From Panopea generosa (lineage: Eukaryota > Mollusca > Bivalvia > Adapedonta > Hiatellidae), in the NCBI GenBank assembly GCA_029582155.1, contig CM055896.1, positions 10,471,463-10,535,462 of the forward strand: a stretch of 64,000 nt of DNA. The letters run 5' to 3'. Made by a program: the position numbers and the translations under genes. Under the pieces are notes generated by a model. It had not been told where the DNA came from. It ran no database searches and saw only the letters and a program-made list of their open reading frames with translations. Of this stretch, positions 23,990 to 37,812 are shown in pieces. Every line of letters starts with the position of its first letter. Within the stretch, counting starts at the first letter, position 1.

Positions 23990-24900
23990 TAGTGAGACCA
24001 ATAGTTCAGAATATATTGATGTTCAAAGAAGTAGTGTTACGAAAAAATGCTTCAATAAAGACAGTGTTCTGATAATTGTAATGCCTGCAGCAAATGTATT
24101 CTGAATATATTGTCGTTTATAGAGACAGTGTTTTTAATATAGGAATATCCATAGGTACAGTGTTCTAAAAATATTGTCGTTCACAGAGACAGTGTTCTGA
24201 ATATATTGATATTCATAAAAACAGCGTTCTGAATATGTTGTCAGCTATAAAGACAGTGTTTTGAATATATCAACATCGATAGAAACAGTATTCTGAATAA
24301 TATTGTCGTCTATAGAGACAGTGTTTTGAATATATTAACATCCATAGCTACAGTGTTCTAAATATATTGACATTCACAGAGGCAGTGCTTTGAATGTAGT
24401 GTCGTCCATAGAGACAGTGTTTTGAATATATGATTGAACATTGATAACTACAGTGGTCTGATTATACTGATATTCACAGAGGCAGTGCTCTGAATATAGT
24501 GGCGTCCATAGAGACAGTGTTTTGAATATAGGAATATCCATAGAAACAGTGTTCTAAAAATATTGTCATTCACAGAGACAGTGTTCTGAATATATTGAAA
24601 TTCATAAAAACAGCGCTCTGAACATATTGTCGTCTATAAAGACAGTGTTTTGAATATATCAACATCGATAGAAACAGTATTCTTAATAATATTGTCGTAT
24701 ATAGAGACAGTGTTTTGAATATATTAACATCCATAGCTACAGTGTTCTAAATATATTGACATTCACAGAGGCAGTGCTCTGAATATAGTGTCGTTCATAG
24801 AGACAGTGTTTTGAATATATGTTTTAACATCCATAACTACAGTGTTCTGAATATATTGACATTCTCATAGGTAGTGCTCTGAATATAGTGTCGTCTATCA
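23990..24900. repeat. Degenerate ~58-bp 'acagtg' array
   Basis: The phrase 'tagagacagtgttctgaatatattg' recurs with variation about every 29-60 bp. A second patch of the same repeat occurs at 26275-26440, separated by a SINE and unrelated sequence. Confidence 0.8.
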
Positions 24901-24911
24901 ATATATGCATA

Positions 24912-25190
24912 AGCGGGGCGGTACTGTAATGGATAGAGTGTTGGTCGCTCAAGCAAGAGGTTGCGAATTCGATCCCCAGCTCGACCCGATACCCTTCATA
25001 AAACAACACTCAGTACTGTTTTTTCCCATGAAGGGAACTCGAGAGCGGTTTATATAAGCTCTGAGCTTAGTATTTTCATTGTGCGCAAGTGTTTGGAACA
25101 AACTTACATTGAAGGGGCTAACGCGCACAAAAACAAAAGTAGGGTCTGAAAAAAAGTAGAAACAACGAGGGTTTTGGGTCAATATAACTT
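24912..25190 (+). mobile_element. tRNA-derived SINE-like element
   Basis: A-box-like gtaatggatagagtg and B-box-like gcgaattcgatcccc sit about 40 bp apart, followed by a unique body. The peptides across it are not real genes. It splits the 'acagtg' array. Confidence 0.6.
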
Positions 25191-26274
25191 AAACATAAAG
25201 ATGGATATGCTAAGTAAAACTCTTACTAAGAAAGTTATCTGTTCTGCATTATGTAGCCTACAAATGACGCAAATGAGACAAGCGGTACAGTGAGGGACGA
25301 GAAACAATAACGGATGATAAGAGATGCGGCCGTCCTTTGTCAGAATGTGTCAAAATAACGTCAACTTGATAAAACATAGTATTAGAAAATAGAGAGACGA
25401 ACGCTATTCCATAGAAACTCTTCATTCAAATTTGTTGCGATTTATTTCACAGTAAAGAGTTTTTCAATAGCTACATAATGACATTTTATCGCTATTGGCG
25501 ATATAATACCGAAGTTACATTCATTTAAAATTAGGTCAGTCATATACACTGGTCGTACTTTGTTATCATTATGAAGGAAAACGTAAAGTCTGGAATAAAA
25601 GTTTATATTAACATATCGTGTAAAGCTATATTTTCTTCAATGTATGATGTACATTGGTCATCTAATGTCTCTAGAGCAACAATTTACAGGTGACACACGA
25701 AATTTTAAGATGGACAATTTTACATCAAAGATAATCTTCACACTGGTACGCTAAAGTCGGTTGTTTTTGCTTGAAACATAACTGCAGTATATGACTACAT
25801 CTAAGAAGATGCTAGATAAACCTTGCAAGATCTTTCTCATTTAGTTGGCATCTCAATGACAGATATTCACGAAATTCTGAATAGACATCTAAAGATGCTA
25901 GATTGGTACCTCATCTCTTAACTGATTCCACTAAAACCACGAGAGTATAACACGCCAAAAAATGCTACAGACATATAAACATTGTAGTAAAAAAGACGAA
26001 TATGTGAATTACTTACTGGTGACGAAACATGAATGTTTCATTTCGTGTCCCAATATCGGATTAATAACAAACAATCGATGAAAGAAAGGGTCAAAGAGGA
26101 CCAACTATTGCCAAACGTTCCGGGAGGGTAAACAGGTACTCTACTTAGTATTCTTCATACAGTTTACAATTATATTACATTTAATACATGTTAAACAACA
26201 ATAAATCCGACATTTCATTTTGATTTGATGTGATTTGTCAGCGAACTTCTGGATAACCCCATAGTAAATTGGCG

Positions 26275-26440
26275 TCTATAGAAACACTGTACAGATTATA
26301 TTGTCAAAATATTGTCCAAAGAGACAGTGATTTAAATATATTGATATCCACAGAGACATAATTCTGAATGCATAGACATTCATTAAGACACTATGTATGT
26401 ACAATATATATTGTCCTCCATAGTGATAGAATACTGAATA
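26275..26440. repeat. Second patch of the 'acagtg' array
   Basis: Units such as tccaaagagacagtgattt and tccacagagacataattctgaa continue the repeat of 23990-24900. Confidence 0.65.
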
Positions 26441-26449
26441 TAAAACTAG

Positions 26450-29245
26450 TTCTTTTCGTACATTGTATGTTTTATTATTAAGTTGCTCTGCTTCTGCATG
26501 GAAATTGAACATATATACATGATCATTTGTATTGTACGCCATACACTTCTGCATATTAGCGCATAGAAAATTAATAGAGAGACTATTTTTTTACACTCAA
26601 TTTTGTGACACGACAACGGGGAAAGAGCGAGGCTGAAAGTTTAAGCTATCCAATGCTTTTTTTCTTGATCGTTCCAAGGCGGGACCCCTGTGTCACTGCC
26701 TATCTGTAGATATATAGTACCTAATATAATGATACTTCTGTGCATATGTATAATTATTATAGAGCTTTGGTGTATGTTTCTTTTAATAGCTATATCTTCT
26801 TTGGATCATATCTTTTTCTTATATATCTAACTCATTGTTATTTCATTTTGCCTAACATACATACATGACGCCGACGGGGTTCTCGATACCGAAGACAGTT
26901 CCTTCATAATGGGAAAGGTACGCAATCAAAATTACGTGGCTTGTTAGATAGATGCATATCATAAGGCGGCAATATAACTTAATATCTTGGCTGCAAAAAT
27001 CCTATACATATCTACAGACTGATACTGTTCATTTACGGCACTGAAATGAGAGTTAAATGGCAATACACTCCCTTTAAAGTATTCCAAATAATATCTGGAC
27101 TAATGCTGTCACTTAAAGTATTTTTGTCTCGGATTTTCTTTTCTTTCCCCGAGGGAAATATATTTGGTTGGAAACGTTTTCAATAGAGGTGATGTTATAA
27201 TATGTCATTCAAACAATCTTTCCTCTATACATATTTAATTTGTCAACATTTTATATATTGAATTGTGTATACATGTATAAGTTACCATGTTTGGCATAGC
27301 CGTAATTATTTAGTGCCTTTATTGTAGCCAGTCATTGTTGTCTAATATATTATGCAATTTTACCATCTGTCCCATGCTCACTTGTAGGTCACGTGTCGAT
27401 ATATGTCTATAACGTACAACTTACGTCCTAGTCTATTTCTATAATTTCTATATGAAAGATAAAGCTATATACGGGCCATTTAGTACAATGTTTAAATTAA
27501 TGACCGATTGATGAGTGTTTTACCGTCTCATATTTCTACTATTAACACTAGAACCAAGCCTATTTCTTATTTTGGACACGTTCTGGGCTTGCAATAGAAT
27601 GTTTTGTGTTTCAATATTTATAATATTAAACCAAAAATCTGTATCTTGTGACTTCAACTGATCTTGCACTTTACATGCGATTAAATTGAACTTTGGTACA
27701 CATATTAATATCAAGTTGAAATACGCATTTTGTCGGACGCACCGGTCTGATTAATTTTAATATGAAATATGATCTTTTTCTGACTTCACAATATTACTGC
27801 ATCTGTACCTTGTGACCTAAAGTCCTCCAACGAACACATTAAGTGGACATGCACATCTGGATGTTCCGGTCAGATGGCTCCTCCTCTTTAAACGTCACAA
27901 TATTACGTCAAATTATGGTATCACAACACATGTGATAGTATCTGCTCATCCTACCTTACACATAATATATGTGATTCAAATTACGAATCCATTTAATTTT
28001 AATAAATCATTTGTTGATAGAGGACCAAAAGAAATCAAGCGTTGCTAAGGCAACTTGAAAATGTATCCAATATACAGCAAAACCTCTTCTGAGACTATAA
28101 TAAGGGGTTACGAACCATGGGGCCCGATATTAAGAGACCAAAAGAAAAGTATCTTCTTGATTAAAACTTCTGACAACCCCCACCCCCCACCCCCTATATA
28201 TGAGATTCACATTTACCATATAATATATCCATGAAACGATTTCAATTTCTAGATATGTGTAATAAAACGTAACAGATATGTGATTTGTGAGAACTTATGT
28301 GCATAACAATTGCCTCATTTACAACAATATTGTATGGTGGCAAATTTCTGCCACCAGTTATCATTTTAACTAACCCGTAAGTTTTGAGTTAACTACTTAA
28401 TTTTCACGAAACTTATTTAGTTATCTAGTTAACTAACACGATAAATTTCAAGTTAAGATAAATAATTCAACAAGAATAAATGACTGTTAGTGCCCATTAT
28501 ATTTATATATAAATTGCCCATTATAGAGGATAACTGGCGGCAAAATATACCACCATAATATTTATCCCTAAATTTTCACACTTAATTTCATTACAGAACA
28601 TATTTCCTCTATGACATACACTTATTTTACCTTCATCGTGTGTTTGAGTTTCTTAGTTCTTTCAAAACGTTAAACACACTAAATAAATATATGGTTTCAA
28701 TCAAAACACCTCGTCGGTTACCCTAATTCAGTATTATGCCGCAGAAAAACGTGATTGGTCGAGCATGTACGACTGGTATGGTAGATCACCATTCATTTCA
28801 TCTGATAGAAAATACACAAAATCACTGCAGCAGAAGTAGAAACTACGAATGTGCTTTATATTAAATAGAATTGTTATCATTTTATTTAATAAAAGTTCTT
28901 CTCCCAAACGCAGTATCAGTGACTCTATTACTCGAAATATTTCTTGAATGTATGGTTTAACTACGAACAGTGCCTTAGACAACATTAAGAACTCAAGAAG
29001 AGTAAAGCAAATAATATGTTTTTAACACTTTTAAAATTGTTTATATCAAATGTCATTCTAATATCAAACACATCATATAGTGGAGACATCTGTTAATTAG
29101 CCCCTTTGTCTCTGCCATTTCGTACCCTAAATTATTTCTCTTACTGATCTGGCGTCTGCAAAGCCATCGAGATCATCTATTTATAGCATCACTTTTTTCT
29201 TCATAAATATGTACGAATATATTAGCCTGAGCGTTTCTTTATTTT
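26450..29245. other. Intergenic region, no genes recognised
   Basis: AT-rich, with short C-rich tracts (28180-28200). I found no Ly6, ShKT, TSP1 or C1q exon and no recognisable coding frame. The missing 5' exons of gene 2 would be expected here or nearer and were not seen. Confidence 0.5.
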
Positions 29246-29250
29246 ACAAA

Positions 29251-29697
29251 ACGAGGGGCGTTCAATAACTAATGTTATTCGTTCCATAAATTATGAACCG
29301 TCAACATATAAATCGTGTCACAGTCAGATAGATATATTTGTTGTGCATCGATGATACACACAAACACATCGTGTGAGTTCCTGAATACTTTTTATGGTAT
29401 TTCTGACCACATACAGTTGTATACACTGGAAAAAGGGCTGCTAAATGTGTTCATCTACGGAGATGTACGAGAGCGCATTACACAAGAGGAGTCCGTGCAT
29501 CGCAGATTTTTACATAAATATGGTAATAGCAAAAAACAAATAACATTAGTCCATCATTTGGAGCCCCATAAAAATAATGGCAGCAACATATGGCCACCAA
29601 AGACGTCAACAGAGGTGTGGTATTTCAGAGTCTGATGGGTATACACAAAACGGACCATGAAGACATATTCCGGGAGTTGTTATTTAACGCCCCTCGT
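29251..29697. mobile_element. Mariner-like deletion derivative
   Basis: The left end acgaggggcgttcaataac and the reverse complement of the right end (acgaggggcgttaaataac) form ~19-bp terminal inverted repeats with one mismatch. The internal 106-aa frame (29315-29635) has no transposase motif I can recognise, so this looks non-autonomous. A clean TA target duplication is not visible. Confidence 0.6.
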
Positions 29698-29774
29698 AGA
29701 AATACGACATGATGTCGATAATAGTCTGACGGAAATACTTCTAATATTATCGTCTGACGATGTGACGAAGGGAA

Positions 29775-29960
29775 AGAGCGAGATTGGGTGCATACATTAA
29801 CCTATTGACACCTATATGCTAGCTTAGTCGGTAACGCGTCTGACTGCCGATTTCGCAATCTGAATTAAAATCCCCGCCTGGCCACAGTTTCTGTGATGAC
29901 AGGCCACAAACCTTTTTCTACGGCCATGAATCTCGCGATATATCACTTATAGAGAAAAGA
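29775..29960 (+). mobile_element. Decayed SINE of the 49-kb family
   Basis: It has tagcttagtcggtaacgcgt (A box region), a decayed B box (aattaaaatcc) and cagtttctgtgatga, which follow the same order as in the complete element at 48998-49283. Confidence 0.55.
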
Positions 29961-31640
29961 TGTTGCTTACACTGATTAACCGCATAACAGTTCTAGAAAT
30001 GATAATTAGGTTTGCTGATGGCCGTTCTTTAACTTAATACTGTTGAAAATAGGCGCAATTTCCCACCATAACCACAATGCATGCATAACCTGCTTATTTA
30101 CCTATTGATCATACTTCACAAATTAAATTTTATTTTGCTGCGTTCCAATAAATTGAACGTAATTGATATAGACCTTCTGTAGGATTAAGATTGCAAGAGT
30201 AAGTTGTTGATAATGCCATATTCAGGGATACACTATAGAATTATACTCTCCTTAAAATGCATTAATCCTGATTAACAGCACGTACTTAGTTGTATTGGGG
30301 TTGAACGCAATATTCAACAACCCATAACAAATTATATGTGGCCTATCTGGATTTAGTGGTGGCGGTATACCTCATATCCAATCTGGTAATTCTCACATAT
30401 AGGTTTTAGACCGAGAAGGGCTCAAATCCACGATCTCAGCGATGAGAAGTAGGTTGTTATCAAACAACAACTACAGAGGATTCTTATAGAACGTACTATC
30501 AAATGTTATATGCCATGTTCCAAGTGCCTCCATTAGCGGTTAAAATATATGGGCGAGCATATTACCCGATGGCCATTATCACCCTCTGGGACTGTTATTA
30601 TTACAACGCATTGCTCACCCATTTATCAGCCACTTTATTACCCGTTTTATTACATTTTATATGTACACAGATTTTCTTTCATATTTTAATCAGTCTAAAA
30701 TATATCTAAAAATAGGTCATTGCAGCGACTGTTCAGATTGGAAAAGTGACTTATGCTAACCAACTGAGCTATTGGTAAATATTGATGCTAACTTGATATT
30801 TTGAAGTATTATCCTGTTTAGTTTTAATATGAATGTCATTTAGCAGTTGTTTCCCTTGATTAAATTACATTGGAAACAGAAGTGAAATTACAAGTCCAAA
30901 TGTATGCAAACACTCGCCACATCACGGATTCTGTTAAGGATAATACTTATTTTATAGATAATAAATTCCTTATTGCATTTTAAAAACATATACATATGAC
31001 GAAGCAACATTGTATCACTAAGAATCGAAGACCGCACCGAAAATAACGTCGGTTTATTTAGTCATTTAGTTCATGGATGATGATGAAATATGCATCCCTC
31101 ACGCCCATTGCATAGGCTTAAGCGATGTTCCGTAAGCAATTTTCCAGCAATACTAAAAGAGCTCCATGACTCCGAAGGACCAGAAAAAATAACACCGGAC
31201 TCGTTTGACACCGGCTAAGGTTATAACTTATAAGATAACTTTTAAGATATGAATTTCAGTCACCTGACATTTGTAACATTTCATGTTTTAGCCACCGCAT
31301 ATAGAGTACTTACTTTATGGCATCACTGATAAGTGGAACATAAAAAACTACTTGCCATGTAACCTTTGCTTTGAATCCCTCGCATTTAACAGTTACTGCT
31401 CATACCTTTTTTTATAAATAGATTTCAAGGGGCAATATAAATATCTTATTATAAGTATTATAAGAAGCTTTGTAGAACGATATCGATAACGATAACGGTA
31501 ATCCAAATATTTGTTACACTTTCTGTTTTTTTTCACGTGCTTTCAGCGAAGTGGGGTTGATAGAACAAGCGAATTTCTCGCATATGTTTGATTTTTTCAC
31601 TGTTGTTGCTATTTCTGGCATTATATACACTCAATAAAAT
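29961..31640. other. Intergenic region downstream of gene 3
   Basis: No gene or clear repeat recognised. Confidence 0.45.
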
Positions 31641-31664
31641 AAACAGATGCATAAGAGACATATA

Positions 31665-31678
31665 TTTATTTGTTTATT
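31665..31678 (-). promoter_or_regulatory. Polyadenylation signals of gene 3
   Basis: Two AATAAA hexamers (31673-31678 and 31665-31670) on the minus strand, about 95-105 nt beyond the stop codon. Confidence 0.5.
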
Positions 31679-31771
31679 TACATATACAAACACAATAACA
31701 TTTATAGTCATAAAACTTGTCATAAGTAATTATAGAGTGCAAATGTCAGTAAGACATGCAACCGGACATAC

Positions 31772-32172
31772 TTAAAATGGGGTCACCAACGCACCATTGA
31801 ACATTGTGTAGAAGGCCTTATATATGTAATTGAAACCATAACATTGTAAGTTGACAATGTCACCGACTGACAAAGCCAAATACACAGAAGCAAATGCATT
31901 GCTATAATCTGATGAAGCCAAGTTAGTATGAGCCGAAACGATAGATTGTCTGTTATAGTTAATATTACAGTTAGTTTGACCATGTACAGTTACTAAATAT
32001 GAAACATCAAAATGATAAAGACCCGGTATTCGACACGTAAATAATCCCGATGTTTCGTTGTAGTCATTTCCAATATTTGTGGTAATTTTGGCGAAAAGAG
32101 GAATGCCATCGGTCGTACTTCCGCTAGATGTTGTAGCTTTTGGATTGTTCACAGAGAAGGCAACTACTGATA
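31772..32172 (-). CDS. Gene 3 exon 10: C1q domain and stop
   Basis: 401 nt, entering in phase 1 after ATTATCAG; a second in-frame acceptor lies 6 nt further on (end 32166). It reads VSVVAFSVNNP, SGLFTCRIPGLYHFD, FASVYLALSVGDIV and FNGALVTPF, then a stop. It aligns end to end with the gene 1 C1q domain. Confidence 0.9.
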
Positions 32173-32719
32173 CTGATAATACAAAATATAATCAATTAAT
32201 GTATTGCGGTTTATATAGTAGTTTTACTATATTTTAATCTTTAAATCTGATGTATAGTCTTTTTTATTCATTATCTTTATAGTAAATGTTCAATATAACA
32301 TACATCGACTTCACATCAACCATACCTGATAAAGGGGCCCAAGTAAATATCTTGTCTTTAATGACTGCTTAATGAAGATATTGATATGAAATACTATTTA
32401 TATATAGAGTGTATTAACATTTTGTTGGACAGTACTTACATGAAATCAATGTGTAGCTCTAGGTGAAAATTCCCCCCCCCCCCCACTAGTATTTATATCC
32501 ATATTGTTGTAAAATATAAAAACTAAGAGAACATTCAATATGAAACATATTGATACACAGGTACAAAATTCACGAAAGAAAATGTTTGAATTTAATAAAA
32601 AGTACTAACATAATATGACACTTGATCTTTTACCAATTAAAATTGACCGTTTAAACATTTTCACATGTAAGCTACGATATGATATGAAGGAACAGAAGCG
32701 TTAAATGGCTAAGTTCATT

Positions 32720-33915
32720 ACAAATTACATGATACTCAATAAATTTATGATATTCAATAAGTTGATGGTATTCAATAAATTTATGATACTCAATAAGTTT
32801 ATGATACTCAATAAGTTGATGGTACTCAATAAGTTGATAGTACTCAATAAGTTGATGGTACTCAATAAGTTGATGGTACTCAAAAAGTTTATGATACTCA
32901 ATAAGGTAATGGTACTCAATAAGTTTATGATACTCAATAAGTTGATGGTACTCAATAAGTTAATGATACTAAAAAAGTTGATGTTACTAAAAAAGTTTAT
33001 GATACTCAATAAGTTGATGGTACTCAATAAGTTTCTGATACTCAATAAGTTGATGGTACTCAATAAGTTGATGATACTCAATAAGTTTATGATACTCAAT
33101 AAGGTGATGGCATTCAATATATTTATGATACTCAATAAGTTGATGGTACTCAATATGTTTATGATACTCAATAAGTTTATCTTACTCAATAAGTTGATGG
33201 TACTCAATACATTTCTGATACTCAAAAAGTTGATGGTACTAAAAAAGTTTATAATACTCAATAAGTTGATGGTACTCAATAAGTGTATGATACTCAATAA
33301 GTTTATGGTACTCAATAAGTTGACGGTACTCTATTAGTTTATGAAACTCAATAAGTTGATGGTACTCAATACATTTATGATACTCAATAAGTTTATGATA
33401 CTCAATAATTTGATGGTACTCAATAAGTTATGGTACTCAATCAGTTGATGGTGCTCAATAAATTGATGGTACTCAATAAGTTTATGATACTCAATAAGTT
33501 TATCTTACTCAATAAGTTGATGGTACTCAATAAGTGTATGATACTCAATAAGCTTATGGTACTCAATAAGTTGACGGTACTCTATTAGTTTATGAAACTC
33601 AATAAGTTGATGGTACTCAATACATTTATGATACTCAATAAGTTTATGATACTCAATAATTTGATGGTACTCAATAAGTTATGGTACTCAATAAGTTGAT
33701 GGTACTCAAAAAGTTTATGATACTCAATAAGTTGATGGTACTCAATAAGTTGATGGTGCTCAATAAGTTGATGGTACTCAATAAGTTGATTGTACTCAAA
33801 AAGTTTATGATACTCAATAAGTTTATGATACTCAATAAGTTGATTGTACTCAATAAGTTTATGATACTCAATAAGTTGATGATACTCAATTAGTTAATGG
33901 TACTCAATAAGTTTA
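32720..33915. repeat. 18-bp minisatellite, about 66 units, in gene 3 intron
   Basis: Units ctcaataagttgatggta and ctcaataagtttatgata alternate irregularly over 1.2 kb. Because 18 is a multiple of 3, long open frames appear on both strands as hexapeptide repeats (MVLNKL and LSTINL types). They lie in the intron between TSP1 repeat 3 and C1q and are not genes. Confidence 0.95.
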
Positions 33916-34189
33916 AAGTTGGAATGATTTAAATTTGAATTCAGGATGTGGTAAACTAAAAATTCGTGATATGAACTATTAAAATATTGATAAATTATCT
34001 GTCCATAAAAATAAACCAGTTCAATGTAAAAACCTTTTGTCAATATTTCAAATAAATGTGTTAGAAATTTAGAAATAAAGTGTCGTAATAACGACGTTAT
34101 GTTTAATATTGATTCTTTTTAACAAATAATTGTCTAAGAATGGTGGCAAAAACAAAGCGACACATATTGTGTAACATTGTTATAAAATG

Positions 34190-34545
34190 TAATAATATAA
34201 GAAACCTTTTGTATTATATTGCACATGTTATTAAACGTAACAAAAAAAGAAACGTTTTTATATTGTGTTTATATTTATATTGTACATGTGACAAAATGTA
34301 ATTACACAAGAAATCTATTGTATTATAGTGTACATGTGACAAAATGTATTAACACAAGAAATATTTTGTATTGTAGTGTACATGTGACAAAATGTAATAA
34401 CACAAGAAATCTATTGTATTATAGTGTACATCGAATAAAATGTAATAATACAAGAAACCTATTGTATTATATTGCATATGTTATAAAACGTAATAACACA
34501 AGAAACTTATTATATTATGTGTTACATGTAATACAAGAATGTAAA
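34190..34545. repeat. ~48-bp tandem array in gene 3 intron
   Basis: About seven units of tgtacatgtgacaaaatgta and acacaagaaatctattgt, diverging at both ends. Confidence 0.85.
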
Positions 34546-35076
34546 TTTAGCAAATTATTAAGATATGTTATTGCGCATAATCCAACATTAATACATATTT
34601 TTATTGCACACATGATTTCAGTGTTTCTTTCTTTGTAGGTTGATAGGAACATGCTATAACGACTACATAATTATATGCAATCCTTCTACTTTGTGTCAAA
34701 TATATATTTGTGTAGTGTAAACATTTTCCATATTATATTGTTGTTTTGTATCTCATTACAACGAACGCACAACGGCAATCTGATATTCTTATAACTAAGG
34801 TTACTTCAGTTATCTATTGATATGGATGTAACTAAAATAGATGTTAGTTCATTACATGCACATTATTTGCTTGGATTATTTCATAATAATTTATCGAATT
34901 CGTTAGTGTCATACTTTTCCCGAGCTACACTTCCTTTTAACCATGCGAATTCTAATATATAAATGTAACTACGTATCTAATACAAACTTATAAAAATCTT
35001 ATAAAAGCGCTATAACTATAGCCATTGCTCAAAATGTTATTTTTCAGAATAGTACCGTACTTTAGCTTATATTTAC

Positions 35077-35244
35077 CTGGACATGCAATGGCATTGCAAA
35101 GGTCAGTTTCCTTATTACTTCCAACACATTTGTTCCCTAAAATACTTATGCTGGAGTGGTTGCAAGTCCTAAATCTTGATTTCAGTCCACCATTACACGT
35201 GGCCGAACAGTTTGACCACATCGACCACGCTGACCATTCGCTTT
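35077..35244 (-). CDS. Gene 3 exon 9: TSP1 repeat 3
   Basis: 168 nt, open: SEWSAWSMWSNC, SATCNGGL, RFRTC, NKCVG and six cysteines. Donor GTAAAT. Confidence 0.88.
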
Positions 35245-35389
35245 CTAAATAAAGGAATAAAAAAGATATACAATTAACACTTTCCGTTATTAGCTATCCA
35301 TTGTTTAATGAGATTTAAATCAAATTTGGTATACCAATGTATTTCAGCGCGACTGCAAAGTAAACTTAAATGAATCACTATCGAGTCCG

Positions 35390-35600
35390 TTTCTTAGGTA
35401 GAACCGGTACTGAGTGTTTGTTTTGAGAGGCCATCGGGTCAATTCCCTGACTTATGACGTGAGCGGCTTACACACTATCCACCGCACTAATGCACCACTT
35501 TATTGTTGGTATTTTTGTTGAATAACGGCATTTGCCTTTATAATAGGATAAACGAGACTGGGTGCATGGATGGTTATTTACCTTCATGACTCTTTTTGAT
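35390..35600 (+). mobile_element. Decayed SINE-like sequence
   Basis: ttaggtagaaccggtactgag and gggtcaattccctgac resemble degraded A and B boxes. The phrase gagactgggtgcat recurs at 29778. Weak. Confidence 0.35.
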
Positions 35601-36811
35601 TGAACATAATGTAATTGTAGACTGTACATTCCTCACAGTTACATATACCGTAAGCGTCCTCTTTATCTATGAGCATTTATTTGTAAGAAATAAGGTTTTC
35701 AAACATTTAACATTGTCATTATGCTGTTAATACGTAATGCATCAATCCGATATCAAAACATTTTTATACAAGAGGCAGCCGTTTTTGCTATTTTGTTAAT
35801 CGACCAACACAATTTACCGGTACGCAGGTGGTGCTCGATAATAGGATTGTGTATACCAAGTGTCTTAATAATATAATTAAGAAATTAAAATATTTATTTA
35901 ATGAGGTTTTGTTAAAACAAGTAAAGTTTACTTCATTGAGATTCATCTTCTTTGCAAGAGATAACGTAGTTCATATCTGATGAACGTTCAACAACTACAC
36001 AAAATTAATAATGCATATGTGAAAATGTATTGTTCGGTAGGCCGATATTTAATCAGTAGAACATATTTGATGGTTTGTAACTAAGTTTCATTTAATAAAA
36101 TTAGTAATGATTCTGTCAAAGTGTTCGTTTACTTTGATTGTCGTATCAATTAACTATATCAGACGTAAATCGCTTGTATTATAAACGATTGACAAAAGCG
36201 TGTTTTTAAATAAAAATACGTAAAAAATGTATGTTAAAATGTTCTTTACACTATTTGGCATTTTAAAGATGCATACAAAAGAAATACACTAGACATCTGA
36301 GATACACAGGTAGCATTTAACCCCGGTAACAAATATCCCATTTATTATAATATTAAAATCATTTTTACTGATTTTAATGCATGTGTAAAGAATGTCGAAT
36401 CACGTACAAAATGGATTAAAATCCTTATAATTCCAGTCCTGACGATAACAAAAATATTTGTTTTATTTAAGACGCCCCTCAAATAAAGATATGAACGAAA
36501 AGTTAACTATCCCCTACATAGTAAACACATGCATAACAACTAGAAACGTAAAATAGTCCGGCTCATGGGTTTTATCAAAAATAAAAATCTTACAAAATAA
36601 CGTTACCAAATGAAAATATTTTAAATATATATATGAAAGTGAGATTGGAATTATTGAACTTTTTTAGTTATTAATTTTAGGTAAATGTCTGAATGACATA
36701 CATATATTTGTTACAGTATAGTATAATACGTTTGGTAATTAATATGACCAAAAGATTTGCTATAACTCATAAGCTCCTACAACTGTAATCATAGACGACA
36801 AAATGTTATAC

Positions 36812-36982
36812 CTAGACAGTTGTTTAAAGAGCATATACGATCATCTCTTGCGTCTCCAAAGCAGTGATTTCCATTTGGCCCCGGTGTAGGGTTGCTACAG
36901 GTTCTATCCCGGCGTTGTAACCCCACTCCACAAGAAACACTACATGATCCCCAAGCAGACCACCCCGTCCAGCCACCGTTTG
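36812..36982 (-). CDS. Gene 3 exon 8: TSP1 repeat 2
   Basis: 171 nt, open: [27 protein letters not shown] and HCFGDARDDRIC. Nearly the same protein as gene 1 repeat 2, with all cysteines present. Confidence 0.88.
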
Positions 36983-37812
36983 CTGACATGTAGAATTACA
37001 AATATAAACACATGATGTATTTGCTGGTTGCAAATATTGATACTTGAAGTAATGCTATCTTCTAGATTATTAATAGAAATGTTTATTTTTATTTTTGCTA
37101 AGCTGTATAGTACAAATAACCATATGATCAATTTAAAAGTTACTTCTTATTTTTAACCCGAAGACTGCAAACATTAGCAGAACGTAATTAACTCTTATAA
37201 ATTGGGTTTTACTATTTTATCAATTGATAATTTTTTTTTAAAAAAATAACCACATTGACACATATCCCGATAAATGCATCATAGATAAAATAAAATGCTT
37301 CATATTCCGAATATAATTTATGAAATATAAGTACCACACTATTAATATAATGACTAGGTTAAATATTGTACTAGAGAACATATCTAATGATAGGTACTTT
37401 TCGAGGGATCAACGTTACACTGCGTTATTTTCTTATTTGTTTATATGTACGTAGAGTAGTGTTGCGTTGAACCCGCGATTTACTGTACTGTAGTTTATGT
37501 TTAAAAAAATCGCTTAAAAATTAAACGTCCTTGCAGTGCTGCTTCTGAATATGTTATATATTATTTGAAAGATTGTTTATCATCATGTGAAAGAAATTTG
37601 CGCATTTGGTATATATACTTTCATATAATATTTCATATTATGTATAATACATAAAAACTATAATCGAAGCAAATATTTATTCATAGTATAACAGTGCGGA
37701 TGTCTTAAATCAAAACTATGAAATTAAAGAAAACAACACGATTGACAGCTGGACGCGCTATCAGCTAAGCTTAAATATGTAGTCTAATTTATATTTCATG
37801 CTAGTCACTTAC

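Noticed and set aside
29315..29635. 106-aa frame as a protein gene
   Set aside because: It lies wholly within the terminal inverted repeats of a mariner-like element and has no recognisable motif.
32705..33337. 210-aa and 196-aa open frames on opposite strands
   Set aside because: Both are translations of the 18-bp array; no splice or domain evidence.
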